The notes: generated from the letters alone by a model not told the origin. A stretch of DNA of 64,000 nucleotides from Streptomyces showdoensis (GCF_039535475.1 NZ_BAAAXG010000027.1:266001-330000), one strand, 5' to 3'. Positions 41,889 to 52,290 are shown, counted from the first letter of the stretch. Numbers and translations are program-made.

Positions 41889-43323
41889 TCAGCCCGCCGA
41901 ACCGCCCCCGCCCGCCCCCTGCGCCCCGCTCCGCGCCGCGCAGTCCAGCAGCGTCGGCAGCGCCGCGGCCAGCGCCTCCACCCCGCGCGCGTACGGTAGC
42001 CGCAGCCGGTCCCGGAAGCCGTCCACCGGCGAGAACGCCGAACCCGGCACCACCGACACGCCCCGCCGCCGCGCCAGTTGGGCCGTCGCCTCGGTATCGG
42101 CACCCGGCACCCGCACCCATAGCGCCGGGCCGCCCGCCGGCCGCGTCCACTCCCACCCGGGCGCCTCCGCCCGCAACAGCTCCTCCGCCGCGTCGAGCCG
42201 CTCCCGCAGCACCGCCCGCCGCCCCGCACGCGCCCGCGGCAGCTCCGCGAGCAGCCGCACCGCCACCAGCTGGTCCACCACCGAACACGACAGGTCCACC
42301 GAGGTCTTGATCTTCGCCAGCCGGGCCACCACCTGCGGCGAGGAGCGCACCCACCCCACCCGCAGCCCGCCCCAGAACAGCTTCGACAAGGTGCCCACCG
42401 TCACCGTCGACCCGCTCGGCAGCCCCGCCACCAGCGGCACCACCGCCCCGTCCCCGTCCAGCGACAGCTCCGCGCACGCCGTGTCCTCCACCGTGAACAG
42501 ACCCAGCTCGCCGAGCACCCCGCGCCACTCCCGCCGGGCCGGCCCGTCCAGGCTCCGCCCCGTCGGGTTGTGCGCGGTCGGCTGCAGATAGACCAGCCGC
42601 GGCCGCACCGCCCCGCACAGCCGCCGCAGCCCCGCCGCGTCCGCCCCCTCGCCGCCCACCGGGACCAGCCGCGCCCCGCGCGCCCGCAGCACCTCCAGCG
42701 CACCCCGGTACGTCGGATCCTCCACCACCACCGTGTCGCCCGGGTCCACCAGCGCCTGCGCCACCAGCCACACCGCCTGCTGGGAGCCCGCCGTCACCAG
42801 GATCTCCTCCGCGTCCGTCGGCACGCCCGCCGCCCGGTAGTACGCGGCGACCCCCTCCCGCAGCTCCGGAAGACCGTACGGGTGGTAGCCGTCCGCCCCG
42901 AGCAGCGAGGCCACCTCCCCGGCCGTCAGCGCACCCACCGCCTCCGCCACGTCACCGAGCCCCGGCAGCGCCCCGCTCGACAGATCCGCCGTCCCCGCGC
43001 GGGCGTCGAAACTGGCCAGCCGCCCCTCCATGGGATGCCGGTCCAGCACGCCCGCGCCGCGCAGCCGCGACCCGCTGCCCCGCACGCTCTCCAGCCGGCC
43101 CTCACCCTCCAGCAGGCCGTACGCCGCCGTCACCGTGGACCGGCTCACCCCCAGCACCAGCGCCAGCTCCCGCTGCGAGGGCAGCACCGTGCCCGCCGGC
43201 ACGTCCCCCCCGCTCCGCGAGCTCCCGCAGCGCGTCCGCGAGCCGCCGCGGCAACGGCCCCGGCCCCTCCGACGCCCAGCCGGTCAGCAGTCGGGACAAA
43301 CGCGTCGAGGGAATCCTGGCCAT
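41889..43323 (-). CDS. MocR-type regulator (GntR HTH plus aminotransferase domain), frameshifted
   Basis: With one base removed this is a 477-residue PdxR/MocR-like protein: an N-terminal winged helix ([20 protein letters not shown], then [20 protein letters not shown]), a linker, and a fold-type I aminotransferase domain with [27 protein letters not shown], and the PLP lysine in [15 protein letters not shown]. The HTH is split between frames at a C7 tract (43205-43211); six bases restore it. As given, the open frame 41889-43202 lacks the first 40 residues. MocR regulators often control a divergent neighbour, here the Tm-1-like gene starting 111 bases away. Confidence 0.82.
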
Positions 43324-43433
43324 GCGTCCCATCTTCGCCACGGGGCATCCGCGCAGGCCAATCGGCCCCGACTGGTCGTTGCCCCGACCCGGCGCCGCAC
43401 CGAGGATCGGTCACACCTCCACAGAAAGGGAGC

Positions 43434-44726
43434 GTGAGGGCATTGGCCACGGTGGTGCTGGTCGGGACACTGGACACCAAGGGGGAGGAATACGCCTGGC
43501 TGCGGGAGCGGCTGCGCGAGTACGGGGCCGACGTCCTGCTCGTCGACACGGGGGTGCTCCCCCCGCCCGCCCACGTCCCCGTCCCCGACATCCCCGCCGA
43601 GCTCGTCGCCCGGGCCGGCGGCCACGAGCTCGCCGCCCTGCGCGCCGCGGGCGACCGGGGCGCCGCGGTGGCCGCCATGGCCGACGGCCTCACCCGGGTC
43701 GTCCTCGACCTGCACCGCACCGGCCGCGCCCACGCCGTGCTCGCCGCGGCCGGCAGCGGCGGCTCCTCCCTCGCCGCCCAGGCCATGCGGGCCCTGCCCA
43801 TCGGCGTGCCGAAGATCCTGGTCAGCACCATGGCGGGCGGCGACGTCTCGCCGTACGTCGACAGCAGCGACCTCACGATGATGTACAGCGTCGTCGACAT
43901 CGCCGGCCTCAACTCCGTCTCCCGGCAGGTCCTCGGCAACGCCGCCGCGGCCGCCGCCGGCATGGCCCGGCGCCACGAACGCAACCAGGACCGGCCGGCC
44001 GGGCTCGGCCGCAAGGTCGTCGCCGCCACCATGTTCGGCGTCACCACGCCCGCCGTCGACACCGCCCGCGCCCGGCTCGCCGAACACGGCTACGAGGTCC
44101 TCGTCTTCCACGCCACCGGCGCCGGCGGCCGCGCGGTCGAGAAGCTCGCCCGCGACGGCCTGCTCGACGGCGTCCTCGACCTCACCACCACCGAACTCGC
44201 CGACGAACTCGTCGGCGGGGTGCTCAGCGCCGGTCCGCGCCGCCTCACCGCCGCGGGCGCCGCCGGCATCCCGCAGGTCGTCGCACCCGGCGCCCTCGAC
44301 ATGGTCAACTTCGGGCCCGAGGCGAGCGTCCCCGAGCGGTTCGCCGGCCGCCGGCTCCTCGTCCACAACGCCACCGTCACCCTCATGCGGACCACCGCCG
44401 CCGAGATGGCCGACCTCGGCACCGCCATCGGCCGCAAGCTGGTCGCCGCCCGCGGGCCCGCCGAGGTCTTCTGGCCGCGCCGCGGCGTCTCCGCCGTCGA
44501 CGTGGCCGGCGGCCCCTTCGCCGACCCGGCCGCCGACGCCGCCGGCCTCGACGCCCTGCGCTGCGCCGTCACCGGCAGCGGCGTGCGCATCCACGAACTC
44601 GACGCCCACGTCAACGACGCCTCCTTCGCGGTCGCCATGGCCGACCGGCTGCACCAGCTCATGGGCGGACACGCCCACCGCGCCGGCCACGGGACGCCCG
44701 CCCGCCCCGCCGACCCCGACCAGTGA
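43434..44726 (+). CDS. Tm-1-like ATP-binding domain protein (UPF0261)
   Basis: A 430-residue protein of the UPF0261 family, equivalent to the N-terminal half of the plant tobamovirus-resistance protein Tm-1. Visible family blocks are [17 protein letters not shown] at the N-terminus, [40 protein letters not shown] and DMVNFGP. The bacterial function is not established; the fold binds ATP. GTG 43434 lies only two bases after AAAGGGAG, so TTG 43443, three codons later, may be the true start. It is followed by the TIM-barrel gene, the other half of Tm-1, and is divergent from a MocR regulator. Confidence 0.88.
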   Translation: MRALATVVLVGTLDTKGEEYAWLRERLREYGADVLLVDTGVLPPPAHVPVPDIPAELVARAGGHELAALRAAGDRGAAVAAMADGLTRVVLDLHRTGRAHAVLAAAGSGGSSLAAQAMRALPIGVPKILVSTMAGGDVSPYVDSSDLTMMYSVVDIAGLNSVSRQVLGNAAAAAAGMARRHERNQDRPAGLGRKVVAATMFGVTTPAVDTARARLAEHGYEVLVFHATGAGGRAVEKLARDGLLDGVLDLTTTELADELVGGVLSAGPRRLTAAGAAGIPQVVAPGALDMVNFGPEASVPERFAGRRLLVHNATVTLMRTTAAEMADLGTAIGRKLVAARGPAEVFWPRRGVSAVDVAGGPFADPAADAAGLDALRCAVTGSGVRIHELDAHVNDASFAVAMADRLHQLMGGHAHRAGHGTPARPADPDQ

Positions 44727-44758
44727 CGGCGCCCCGCCCCCGCCCCGGAGGAACCCCC

Positions 44759-45586
44759 ATGAACCGTCAGGACGTACTCGCCCGGCTGCGCGCCCAGGTC
44801 GCCCAGGGCCGCCCCATCGTGGGCGCGGGCGCCGGCACCGGACTCTCCGCCAAGTGCGCCGAGGCCGGCGGCGTCGACCTGCTCATCATCTACAACTCCG
44901 GCCGCTACCGGATGGCCGGCCGCGGCTCCCTCGCCGGTCTGCTGCCCTACGGGGACGCCAACGCCATCGTCAAGGACATGGCCCGCGAGGTCCTGCCCGT
45001 CGTCCGCGACACCCCCGTCCTCGCCGGGGTGTGCGGCACGGACCCCTTCCGCCGCATGGACCTCTTCCTGGACGAACTCAAGGCCATGGGCTTCGCGGGC
45101 GTGCAGAACTTCCCCACCGTCGGCCTCTACGACGGCACCTTCCGGGTCAACCTGGAGGAGACCGGCATGGGCTACGGCCTGGAGGTCGACATGGTCCGCG
45201 CGGCACACGAACGCGACCTGCTCACCGCGCCGTACGTCTTCGACCCGGAGCAGGCCGCCGACATGACCCGGGCCGGGGCCGACGTCCTCGTCCCGCACGT
45301 GGGCCTCACCACGAAGGGCGCCATCGGCGCCGGCACCGCCCTCACCCTGGAGCGGGCGGCGGCCGCCGTGCAGGAGATGCACGACGCCGCCAAACGGGTG
45401 CGCCCCGACGTCCTGGTGCTCTGCCACGGCGGCCCCATCGCCGAACCCGAGGACGCGGCCTACGTCCTGGCGCACACCACCGGAGTCGTCGGCTTCTTCG
45501 GCGCCTCCTCGGTGGAGCGGCTGCCCACCGAGCGGGCGATCACCGAGCAGACGAGGGCCTTCAAGGCCCTGTCGCCCGGCCGCTGA
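44759..45586 (+). CDS. TIM-barrel protein, phosphoenolpyruvate hydrolase-like (Tm-1 C-terminal half)
   Basis: A 275-residue protein of the IGPS-like TIM-barrel family also annotated as phosphoenolpyruvate hydrolase-like. Blocks include [57 protein letters not shown] and [14 protein letters not shown] near the C-terminus. ATG 44759 follows CGGAGGAA, 32 bases after the UPF0261 stop, so the two are one operon. The enzymatic activity is unproven. In plants and fungi the two modules are a single protein, which implies a shared function. Confidence 0.88.
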   Translation: MNRQDVLARLRAQVAQGRPIVGAGAGTGLSAKCAEAGGVDLLIIYNSGRYRMAGRGSLAGLLPYGDANAIVKDMAREVLPVVRDTPVLAGVCGTDPFRRMDLFLDELKAMGFAGVQNFPTVGLYDGTFRVNLEETGMGYGLEVDMVRAAHERDLLTAPYVFDPEQAADMTRAGADVLVPHVGLTTKGAIGAGTALTLERAAAAVQEMHDAAKRVRPDVLVLCHGGPIAEPEDAAYVLAHTTGVVGFFGASSVERLPTERAITEQTRAFKALSPGR

Positions 45587-45665
45587 CCCCAGGGGCGACG
45601 GCCCGGCTGTCAGAGGCGTGCCGTACAACGGATACCGGGGAACGAAGTCCGTGGGGGACCGGGTC

Positions 45666-48600
45666 ATGAACACAATCACAGGGGAGGGGAGCGTCGACCG
45701 CGCCCCCTTCGCCGGGCGGCGAGCCGAACTCGCCCGCCTGGAAGCACTGCTGAGGTCGGGGCGCCGCGGGTCCGACGCCCCGAAGGCCGTCGACATCACC
45801 GGCGAGCCCGGCATCGGCAAGAGCCGCCTCCTCACCGAGCTCGCCGCCCGCGCCCGCCGGGCCGGCGTCACCGTCCTGCACGGCCGGGCGTCCGGCCGGG
45901 AACGGCCCCTGCCGTTCGAACTGTTCGCGGACGCCTTCGCGGACCTCGGCGCGGCCGGCGAGACCACCGCCCGCGCCGGGAGCGCGGCCGAGGCGGTACG
46001 CGTGGCCTGCGGAGCGGGGCGGGCCTCTCCTGCGGGCCCCGCGCCCTCGGCCACCCGGCCGACGCCCCGCCCGGGCGCCCGACGGGGAGCCCGGGCCCCG
46101 TGGACCGTGCCCGACTTCCCCCGGGGCACGGCACCCGGCGACCGCTCCGCGGCGGGGCCGGTGTTCGCGGGGGACCCCGGCTCGGGGTTCACGGGGGACC
46201 ACGGCTTCGGATTCGCCGGGGACCACGGCTTCGGATTCGCCGGGGACCCTGGCTCCGGGTTCGCCGGGGACCGTGATCCCGCCCCCGGCCCCGGTCATGC
46301 CCCCGCCCCCGCCCCCGCCTCCGCCCCCGGCCCGTACGCGGCGGACCCCGGCGTGCCCGCGGCCCCCTGGCCCTGGACGGATCCCGACGGGTACGGCGGG
46401 GACGCCCCGTCCGGGTGGCCCCCGGCGGGCGGGCCGCCGCAGTTCTGGCCGGAGCCGTACGGGCTCTTCAGACGGACCGCGGAGGCCCTCGCCAGGGTCG
46501 CCCAGCCCGCGCTGCTCCTCGTCCTGGACGACGTGCACCGGGTCGACGGCGCCTCGCTCGACCTGCTGGACCACCTGCTCCGCCACCCCGTCGCCGCCCC
46601 CGTGCTCCTGGTGACGGCCCGCCGCGAGCAGCGCACCCCGCCCGCCCTCGCCGCCGCGCTGGCCCGCGGGGCCGAGAGCGGCACGCTCACCAGGATCGCG
46701 CTCGGCCCCCTCGACGAGGAGGAGTGCACCGAGGGGCTCGCCCCCGGGCTGCCCCGGGACCGCGTGGCCGAACTGCACGCGGCCAGCGGCGGCAACCCCG
46801 CCTACTTCCTGGCGCTCGCGGGCGGCCGGGGCAGCGGCGGCGCGCTCGCCGTGCTCTTCGACGAGCTCGCGCCGCTCGAGCCCCCGGCGCGCGCCGTCGT
46901 CGACGCCGTCGCCCTCCTGGGGGAGGAGGCCCGCACCGACCTGCTGCCCGCCGTGACCGGAGCGAGCCGTGACGAACTCGTCCAGGCCGTACGGGACCTG
47001 GTGCGGCTCGACGTCGTGCGCCCCCACCCCGACGGCCGCACCCTGGAGCTGCGGCACCCGGCGCTGTCCCGGCTGGTGCGCCGCGCCATGGACCCGCTGC
47101 GGCGCCGCGAGTACCACCGCCGCGCGGCCGACGGCCTCGCCGGCCTGGGCGCGCCCGCCACCGCGCGCGCGGCGCACATCGAGCGCTATCTGACGCGCTG
47201 GGAACCCGCTGCCGCCGCCGCCCTGGTGCGGGCCGCCGAGCTGACCGAGGCCACCGACCCGGCACTCACCGCCCGCCGCCTGGCGGCCGTCCTCGACGTC
47301 CTGCCCGACGCGCCCGAGCACCGCCAGGCCCGCGTGGAGCTGAAGCTCCGCCGGGCCCGCGCGCTCGGCCACGCCGGGCGGGTCGAGGAGAGCCGCGACC
47401 TGCTGCACCGGCTGCTCGCCCTCTGCCGCGAGGAGGGAGCGGGCCACCGCACGGGCGCCCGCTGCCCCGCGACCACGGGCGAGGAGGAGCCCCGCTCCGC
47501 GGCCGTGCTCCTGTGCGCCTTCATGGAACGGCACCTGGGCCGCTACCGGGAGGCCGACGCCCTCATCCGCCGCGAACTCGGCCGGGGCCCCGGCCCCCGC
47601 CCCTCCCTCCGCCTCCGGCTCGTCGTCGAATGGGGCTGCCGCGCCCTCTTCGAGGCCCGCTTCCCGGAGGTCCGGGGCGAACTCGCCGCCGCGCTCACCG
47701 ACGCCCGCGCGCGCGGGGACGAACCCGGCACGCTCGGGGCGCTCACCCTCGGCGCCCTCGGGGAGGCGTACGAGGGGGAGACCGAAGCAGCCCGCGGCCA
47801 CGCCGAGGAGGCCGCCGCGCTCGCCGACGCCATGACCGACGGCGAACTCACCGCGTGCTGCGAGGCCCTGGTCCGGCTCGGCTGGAGCGAGATCTTCCTC
47901 GACGACCCCATCGCCGCCGAACGCCACACCACCCGGGGCATCGCCCTCGCCCGCCGTGCCGGACGCCCCTTCGCCCTCTCCCAGCTCCTGCTGTGCGCCG
48001 CGTACGTGCAGTCGCTCACCGGCCGCGTCGACACCTCGCTGGGCCTCGCCGACGAGGCCCTGGCCCTCGCCCGCACCCTCGGCGGCGCCGAGGTCGTCGG
48101 CTTCAGCCGGGCCATCAGGGCCACGATCCTGCTCCAGGCCAGGCCCCTGGGGGACCCCGAGGGCCTCGCCGCCGCCGAGGAGGCCGCCGCCACCGTCGGC
48201 ACGGCCGGCGGCTGGTGGGGCACGCTGGCCCGCGGCCTGCTCGCCCACGCCATCCCCGTCACCGCCGACCCGCACCGGGTGCGGGACGTGCTGGTCGCCG
48301 CGGGCGGCGGCCCCGGCCTGCCGCGCATCCAGCCCACCGTGCGGCCCGGCTTCCTCGAACTCCTCGTCGCGGCCTCGCTCGCCACCGGCGACACGACCGG
48401 CGCGGAAGGCGCGGCCCGCCTCGCCGAGGCCGAGGCCGCCCGCCTGGACCTGCCCGTCCAGCGCGCCGCCGCCCTGCGCGCCCGCGCCCGGCTGCGCCTC
48501 CACGCGGGCCAACCGGCCGCGGCGGCGGCGCTCTTCGCGGAGTCGGCCCACGAGTACGCCCGCTCCGGCATCGGCCTCCGCGAGGCCCACACCCTGCTGC

Positions 48601-48977
48601 TCGGCGCGCCCGTGGCCCGCGCCGCCGGCGACCCGGCCGAGGCCGCCGCGATGTGGCGCCGGGCCCGGAGCCTCGCCACCGCCGGCGGCGCCCGCCTGCT
48701 CACCGACCTCGCCGACCGCACCCGAACCGCCGCCCTGGGCCCCGAACCCCCGTCACCCGGCCCCGCGGCGGACCAGGAAGGACCGCTCGCCGCGCTCACG
48801 CCCCGGGAGCGGGAGATCTCCGTGCTCGTCGCCGAGGGACTCACCAACCAGGCCGTCGCGGACCGCCTGTGCCTCAGCCCCCGCACGGTCGAGAGCCACG
48901 TGGCCCGGGTCTACCGCAAGACCGGCGTCGTGACCCGGGCCGCCCTCGCCTCCCTCGTGGCCCGCGCGACGGGCTAG
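45666..48977 (+). CDS. Large ATP-binding LuxR-family regulator (LAL) with repeat insertion
   Basis: An 1103-residue regulator: an AAA/STAND ATPase at the N-terminus (FAGRRAELARLEALL, Walker A GEPGIGKS at 46-53, Walker B LLVLDDVH near 284-292), a long alpha-helical TPR-like middle, and a C-terminal LuxR HTH (LTPREREISVLVAEG to about 1100). Residues about 120-255, between Walker A and Walker B, are a Gly/Pro/Ala-rich insertion with four octapeptide repeats, which I do not expect in LAL proteins. ATG 45666 follows GGGGGA. It starts 80 bases after the TIM-barrel gene on the same strand and could regulate that pair or a distant locus. Confidence 0.87.
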   Translation: MNTITGEGSVDRAPFAGRRAELARLEALLRSGRRGSDAPKAVDITGEPGIGKSRLLTELAARARRAGVTVLHGRASGRERPLPFELFADAFADLGAAGETTARAGSAAEAVRVACGAGRASPAGPAPSATRPTPRPGARRGARAPWTVPDFPRGTAPGDRSAAGPVFAGDPGSGFTGDHGFGFAGDHGFGFAGDPGSGFAGDRDPAPGPGHAPAPAPASAPGPYAADPGVPAAPWPWTDPDGYGGDAPSGWPPAGGPPQFWPEPYGLFRRTAEALARVAQPALLLVLDDVHRVDGASLDLLDHLLRHPVAAPVLLVTARREQRTPPALAAALARGAESGTLTRIALGPLDEEECTEGLAPGLPRDRVAELHAASGGNPAYFLALAGGRGSGGALAVLFDELAPLEPPARAVVDAVALLGEEARTDLLPAVTGASRDELVQAVRDLVRLDVVRPHPDGRTLELRHPALSRLVRRAMDPLRRREYHRRAADGLAGLGAPATARAAHIERYLTRWEPAAAAALVRAAELTEATDPALTARRLAAVLDVLPDAPEHRQARVELKLRRARALGHAGRVEESRDLLHRLLALCREEGAGHRTGARCPATTGEEEPRSAAVLLCAFMERHLGRYREADALIRRELGRGPGPRPSLRLRLVVEWGCRALFEARFPEVRGELAAALTDARARGDEPGTLGALTLGALGEAYEGETEAARGHAEEAAALADAMTDGELTACCEALVRLGWSEIFLDDPIAAERHTTRGIALARRAGRPFALSQLLLCAAYVQSLTGRVDTSLGLADEALALARTLGGAEVVGFSRAIRATILLQARPLGDPEGLAAAEEAAATVGTAGGWWGTLARGLLAHAIPVTADPHRVRDVLVAAGGGPGLPRIQPTVRPGFLELLVAASLATGDTTGAEGAARLAEAEAARLDLPVQRAAALRARARLRLHAGQPAAAAALFAESAHEYARSGIGLREAHTLLLGAPVARAAGDPAEAAAMWRRARSLATAGGARLLTDLADRTRTAALGPEPPSPGPAADQEGPLAALTPREREISVLVAEGLTNQAVADRLCLSPRTVESHVARVYRKTGVVTRAALASLVARATG
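46170..46265 (+). repeat. 24-bp in-frame tandem repeat, four units
   Basis: Units start at 46170, 46194, 46218 and 46242 and encode GDPGSGFT, GDHGFGFA, GDHGFGFA and GDPGSGFA. The array lies inside the ATPase domain of the LAL regulator gene and keeps its reading frame. Confidence 0.9.
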
Positions 48978-48980
48978 GCC

Positions 48981-49184
48981 GCGTCCGGAAGGTCCCGCCT
49001 GGCCCGCGACGCCTGGCACGCACGATCGCCGCGTTGCCGGAATGCCCGAGTAGCTCCGCTACGAGGGCACCCCGGCGCCTTGCGCTCGCACGCACCAGAC
49101 GCCGCGAGCCCTGCCCTGCGGGCAGACGGCGCTACTTTCCGGACACGACCCAGCGCGCGTCCGGAAGGTCCCGCCTGGCCCGCG
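48981..49184. repeat. Repeat element with 28-bp direct repeats, MITE- or REP-like
   Basis: A 28-bp sequence beginning GCGTCCGGAAGGTCCCGCC occurs at 48981-49008 and again at 49157-49184, exactly 176 bases apart. Between them is a segment with an imperfect hairpin (arms around GTAGC and GCTAC flanked by GGGCA/TGCCC) and short remnants resembling coding sequence in no consistent frame. It fills the gap between the convergent LAL regulator and TPR genes. I recall similar intergenic segments in Streptomyces, but that is memory, not a search. Confidence 0.6.
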
Positions 49185-49233
49185 GTGTCCTCCGGACGGA
49201 CGCCGCGACGTCACGGACACGCCCCGGCACCGC

Positions 49234-52200
49234 TCAGAACGACTCGGGCGCGCCGAGCAGCACCTCGCACTCCGCGGCGACCTCGGCGAGCGTGCCGTCG
49301 GGGTCGGGCAGGTCCTGGACACCGGCGTGGACCCGCCGCGCCCGCCCGGTGGCCGCCCCCGCCCGTCCGAGCCCCCACTCCAGCCGTACGGCGAGGAGTT
49401 CGCAGAGCCACAGGTCGGAGCGGGCGGCCTCGCCGCAGGCCCGCAGGGCGACGATCGCCCGCTCCGCCTCCCGCAGCGCCCGCTCGAAGAGGGCCACGAG
49501 TTCGGCGTAGCGCTCGGCGGACTCCGCCTCCTCGAACGGCGCCGTGTCCGCGGCCCCGACGAGCAGATGGGCGAACTGCTGGTGGGTGTGGCCGAGTTCG
49601 GCGGTGCCGCGGACCCGCTCCTCGGCCGTCCCGGCGGCGGCCAGAGCCCGCTCGTTCTCGCGCAGCGCCTCCTCCATGACGACCTCGGCGTCGGCCGGCC
49701 CCCGTGCCTTCAGCACCTCCCAGGCCCGGCCCCGCAGCGCGCGCACCGCCCCCACGTGGTCCCCGAGCGCCCGCCACAGGTCGGCGGCCCGTTCGTGGGC
49801 GCGGGCCGACTCCTCCGGCAGGCCGGCCGCGGCCAGGGCCTCCGCGGTCTGCTGGGAGAGGACCGCGTGATGGTGCCGGTCCGCCCAGTCCCGGGTCCCG
49901 GCGGCGGCCAGCGCGTACTGCTCGGCCGCCTGCCGCGGATCGCCGAGACCCACCGCCGCGTGCGCCAGCCACACCCGGGCCTGCACGAGGTCCGCCGGGT
50001 CGTGCCCCGCGCTCAGCTCCGGCAGGACGGCCTCCAGGACGGCGGCGGCCTCGTGGAAGCGGCCGAGGGCGCAGTAGTGCCCGCCGAGCCGCAGCCGTAC
50101 CAGGGCACCGAGCCCGGCCCCCTCGCCCGCGGCCCCGGCGAACAGATCGGCGTCCACCAGCAGCGCCTCCGCCTCGGGCCCAGGGCCCTCCAGGCCGGTC
50201 ACCGCCTGCGCGAGCGCCAGACAGAACCGGGCCCGGTCGCCGGGCCCCAGCAGGTCCACCCGCGCGGGGTCGCCGAGCACGCCCCGCGCCACGGCGGCCG
50301 CCCCCTCGTGGTCCGCCCCGGCCGCCAGCAGGCTCGCGAGGAGGAGCTCGGCGGGCGTGGCGAGCCAGGGGCGCCCCGCCTCGTGGTGGTCGGCCACGGC
50401 GGCGGTCGCGAGCCGCACGGCGGCCCGCGGGTCCTCCGGGGCGGTGATCCGCGCCAGCAGCTCCACGGCGGACGCGATGCGGCTCAGCAACTCGGGATCC
50501 TCCCGCCGGTCCCTCCCCTCCCGGGCCTCCTCGGCGAAGGCGAGCAGCCGGTGGACCTCCTCCCGCGCGCGGGCCGCGTCACCGGCCGGGGCGGCCGAGC
50601 CGCCTCCGGGTGCGCCGCCGACCGCACCGAGCCCCGCCACGAGCGCCCGGCAGCGCAGCAGAAGGACCGTCACCGTCTCGGCGGCGGTGGCCCGCCCGGC
50701 CGCGTGCAGGGCTCCGGCCCGTACGCACAGCTCGTCGAGCCCGTCCGCCGAGGCGCAGGGTGCCTCCGGGGAGACCGAGGCGTCCGGGGCCTCCGGAGCG
50801 ACGATCAGCGCCCGGGCCCGTGAGACCAGGGCCCGGCCGTCCCGACCGGCGCGGGCGTGCAGGTCCGCGGCGCGCGCGAAGAGCGCCGCCGCCTCGGGGC
50901 CGCCCAGGTGCCTGCGCTGGAGGTCGAGGCCTTCGGCGTCCAGGGCCTCGGCGGCGTCGGCGGGCGCGAGCGCGTCGCCGCGGCCCTCGACGGCGGCCCG
51001 GGCGCGGTCCCAGGCCGCCTTCGCCGAGGGGTGCCCGTCGGCCGTCAACGCCCGTGCGTGCGCCAGGAGTTCCTCGGAGGCGCCTGAGCCGTCGGAGGCG
51101 TCGGGGCCATCGGGGCCTTCGCGGTCCTCTTCGGCAGGACGGCCGACGGTGAGGGCGCGGCCGGTGTCGGTCGCCTCCCGGGCCGGTCCCAGTCCCAACG
51201 GCAGCGCGTCGAGCAGCGGCCCCGCCGTCATCCGCCCCCGCACGAGCGTGGACACCCGGTCGTTGCCGTTGCGGGCGTCGAAGAGCGCCGCCCGGCCGAG
51301 CGCCTCCTGGGCCGCGTACGCGTGCAGCGTGGCAGCCGTCCACTCGCCGCCGGCGGGGCCCGTCACCGGCCGCTCGCCCTGGCCGAGCGCGAGGAGCCGG
51401 TCCGTGAGCAGGGCCGCGCAGGCCAGCCACTGGAGGTAGGGGCCGACGTCCCCGCGCCGGTCCCAGCGGGCCGACTGCTCGGCGAGGATCTCCAGGCCGC
51501 GCGGCTCGTTCCCGGTGAGCGCGCAGAACTCGACGTGCGCGGCGACGGCGACGGTGAGGCCCTCCTCGGCCCGGGCCATGCGGTAGCCGCGCAGGTGGTG
51601 GGCGCGGGCCTCGTCGAGCCGGCCGAGGCGGACCAGGGGGAGCAGCGAGAGCGCGAGGACGGCGTGCGGCTCGTGCATGCAGCCGACCCGTCCGTCGAGC
51701 ACGGGCCGCCACACGTCGAGCGCCCGGGCGTCCTCGCCCCGCTCGGTCTCCCACCGGCCGCGCTCGTGCAGCTCGCAGGCGTGGCAGTCGGCCATCTCGT
51801 CGCGTTCGGCGGCGAGCATCGCGGCCAGGGCGCGCTCGGCCCGCGGCACGTCGCCCAGGTGCCGGGCCACCTCGAAGTCCCGTGAGTGCACGGCGCGTTC
51901 GGAGTGTCCGGCGAGCCGGTAGCGGCGGCGCATCTCCGTCAGCCACTGCTCGATGGAGTCGAGCGGGATGTGCGGCTGGTCGAGCGCGCTGCCGCTGACC
52001 CACTTGAACATCCAGAACAGCTCGTGGGTGTCGTCCTCGTCGAAGTCGGCCGGGTTCTGGTCCCACATCCGCAGCAGCCGCGCGAACGGCACGAACATCT
52101 TGTCGCCCTCCGCGCTGGAGGTGTACGCGACGGTGAGCCCCGTCAGGGCCTCGACGAGCAGCGGGCGGTCCCCGGTCGCCTCCGCCTCGGCGACCAGCCG

Positions 52201-52290
52201 CTCGGCGCGGGCGTTGCGGGCGGAGCCGTAGGGCTCCTCGCCGTTGCGGTAGACGTCGATGCGGATCTCGTCGAGCGAGCGGCGGCTCAT
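49234..52290 (-). CDS. Large helical-repeat (TPR-like) protein coupled to HSP90
   Basis: A 1018-residue soluble protein without signal peptide or membrane helix. It is almost wholly alpha-helical and rich in Ala, Glu and Arg, with TPR/SEL-like helix pairs throughout, for example DVPRAERALAAMLAAERDEM, GLGDPRQAAEQYALAAAG and GLPEESARAHERAADLWRAL. The N-terminal 200 residues contain FWMFKWVSGSALDQPHIPLD and a CHACELHERGRWE segment with two cysteines. The ATG overlaps the HSP90 stop by four bases (ATGA) and GGAGA lies six bases upstream, so the two are translationally coupled. A role as an HSP90 partner is plausible by analogy to eukaryotic TPR co-chaperones but unproven. Confidence 0.8.
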   Translation of the reverse strand: MSRRSLDEIRIDVYRNGEEPYGSARNARAERLVAEAEATGDRPLLVEALTGLTVAYTSSAEGDKMFVPFARLLRMWDQNPADFDEDDTHELFWMFKWVSGSALDQPHIPLDSIEQWLTEMRRRYRLAGHSERAVHSRDFEVARHLGDVPRAERALAAMLAAERDEMADCHACELHERGRWETERGEDARALDVWRPVLDGRVGCMHEPHAVLALSLLPLVRLGRLDEARAHHLRGYRMARAEEGLTVAVAAHVEFCALTGNEPRGLEILAEQSARWDRRGDVGPYLQWLACAALLTDRLLALGQGERPVTGPAGGEWTAATLHAYAAQEALGRAALFDARNGNDRVSTLVRGRMTAGPLLDALPLGLGPAREATDTGRALTVGRPAEEDREGPDGPDASDGSGASEELLAHARALTADGHPSAKAAWDRARAAVEGRGDALAPADAAEALDAEGLDLQRRHLGGPEAAALFARAADLHARAGRDGRALVSRARALIVAPEAPDASVSPEAPCASADGLDELCVRAGALHAAGRATAAETVTVLLLRCRALVAGLGAVGGAPGGGSAAPAGDAARAREEVHRLLAFAEEAREGRDRREDPELLSRIASAVELLARITAPEDPRAAVRLATAAVADHHEAGRPWLATPAELLLASLLAAGADHEGAAAVARGVLGDPARVDLLGPGDRARFCLALAQAVTGLEGPGPEAEALLVDADLFAGAAGEGAGLGALVRLRLGGHYCALGRFHEAAAVLEAVLPELSAGHDPADLVQARVWLAHAAVGLGDPRQAAEQYALAAAGTRDWADRHHHAVLSQQTAEALAAAGLPEESARAHERAADLWRALGDHVGAVRALRGRAWEVLKARGPADAEVVMEEALRENERALAAAGTAEERVRGTAELGHTHQQFAHLLVGAADTAPFEEAESAERYAELVALFERALREAERAIVALRACGEAARSDLWLCELLAVRLEWGLGRAGAATGRARRVHAGVQDLPDPDGTLAEVAAECEVLLGAPESF

